Positions 63,829 to 64,000 of a DNA stretch of 64,000 nt are shown in pieces. Numbering within the stretch: the first letter of the stretch is position 1; each line of letters begins with the position of its first letter. A program made the position numbers and the translations under genes. The notes beneath the pieces were generated by a model. The model was not told where the DNA came from. It saw nothing but the letters and a program-made list of their open reading frames with translations, and did no database searches. The stretch comes from CBDFGQ01 sp965247295 (GTDB lineage Bacteria; Chloroflexota; Dehalococcoidia; Lucifugimonadales; JAGWBF01). The stretch is from positions 186,001 through 250,000 of the forward strand of contig CBDFGQ010000005.1 in the NCBI GenBank assembly GCA_965247295.1, given 5' to 3'.

Positions 63829-64000
63829 ATGAAGAAGTCTCGGTACACAGCGGAGCAGATCGCCTTCGCCCTATGACGGGCTAAGGACGGGACGCCGGAC
63901 CTCGGGGTCCTCAACAATCGGACGAGAATCACTGTCGGGCGTTGTACACGGTGTGAGGGGTCATGTCTGGCGGCAGCGTTCCCTCGTAGAAGCGCTGCAT
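63829..64000 (+). pseudogene. IS3-family orfA remnant with stop codon
   Basis: ATG 63829 starts MKKSRYTAEQIAFAL, the typical start of IS3-family OrfA, then TGA at 63874-63876 and RAKDGTPDL before homology fades. A decayed insertion-sequence end that may continue beyond the window edge. Confidence 0.65.

Noticed and set aside
1..64000. tRNA, rRNA, CRISPR, riboswitch and strong intrinsic terminators
   Set aside because: Looked for T-loop motifs, direct repeat arrays and GC hairpins followed by T runs by eye; none was convincing.

Overview
The window is a G+C-rich piece of a bacterial chromosome with no rRNA, tRNA or CRISPR that I could recognise. Its gene content suggests a Chloroflexota genome of the Dehalococcoidia/SAR202 type: repeated hydantoinase/5-oxoprolinase-like HyuA/HyuB pairs, several N-acyl-D-amino-acid deacylases, luciferase-like (LLM) oxidoreductases, three isocitrate-lyase/PEP-mutase paralogues, a YIP1 protein, a dockerin protein and short dispersed extragenic repeats. 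This placement is inferred from families only; no phylogenetic marker is present.

Layout. 1-4.6 kb: a double-hotdog MaoC-like dehydratase cut by the window edge, a zinc-ribbon protein, the relic tail of a second MaoC-like gene, then an AT-richer segment with an excisionase-like HTH gene and an HD-phosphohydrolase/YwgA-like operon preceded by a LexA-type box. 4.7-9.2 kb: isocitrate-lyase family enzyme, SDR, threonine synthase, LLM oxidoreductase and a TlpA relic. 9.3-15.4 kb: hyuA (two frameshifts)-hyuB-capA facing a D-glutamate cyclase-like gene. 16.4-25.3 kb: hyuA-hyuB pair two, a phosphotriesterase-like enzyme, a D-aminoacylase-like enzyme and a dihydropyrimidinase-like enzyme. 25.4-28.5 kb: YIP1 membrane protein, a LuxR-type regulator with a degenerate receiver, and two tandem trypsin-like peptidases. 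28.6-38.0 kb: hyuAB pair three, a SelA-like PLP enzyme (frameshifted), an agmatinase-like enzyme, two small unknown genes, a D-aminoacylase relic, an SDR and an amidase. 38.3-43.2 kb: a boxC-boxB-benzoate-CoA-ligase operon for aerobic benzoyl-CoA epoxidation that is damaged: boxB has an early stop and the ligase carries a frameshift and a 178-bp MITE. 43.4-54.2 kb: dockerin protein, hydrolase, D-aminoacylase, a DUF3179 lipoprotein with an in-frame UGA at a conserved Cys, two more isocitrate-lyase-family enzymes, an NHL protein, a Tag-like glycosylase and the second MITE copy. 54.3-64 kb: amidohydrolase, GMC oxidoreductase, LLM oxidoreductase, fused CoA-transferase, cysteine-synthase-like enzyme, spermidine-synthase-like protein, TPR protein and an IS3 orfA remnant.

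How it fits together. Most genes look like accessory catabolism of amides, cyclic amides, D-amino-acid derivatives, 2-oxo/hydroxy acids and aromatic acids. The first hyuAB-capA/D-glutamate-cyclase block can be read as a D-glutamate/5-oxoproline salvage unit (inference). The window is also rich in gene debris (about ten relics), five frameshifts (three at G/C runs), two identical MITE copies and a dispersed repeat of about 165 bp. Part of the debris is real decay; the single-base G/C-run indels may be sequencing errors.

The observations I rate highest are the DUF3179 UGA with a SECIS-like hairpin, the LexA-type box over the HD/YwgA promoter, and the MITE pair with exact CTAG target duplications.
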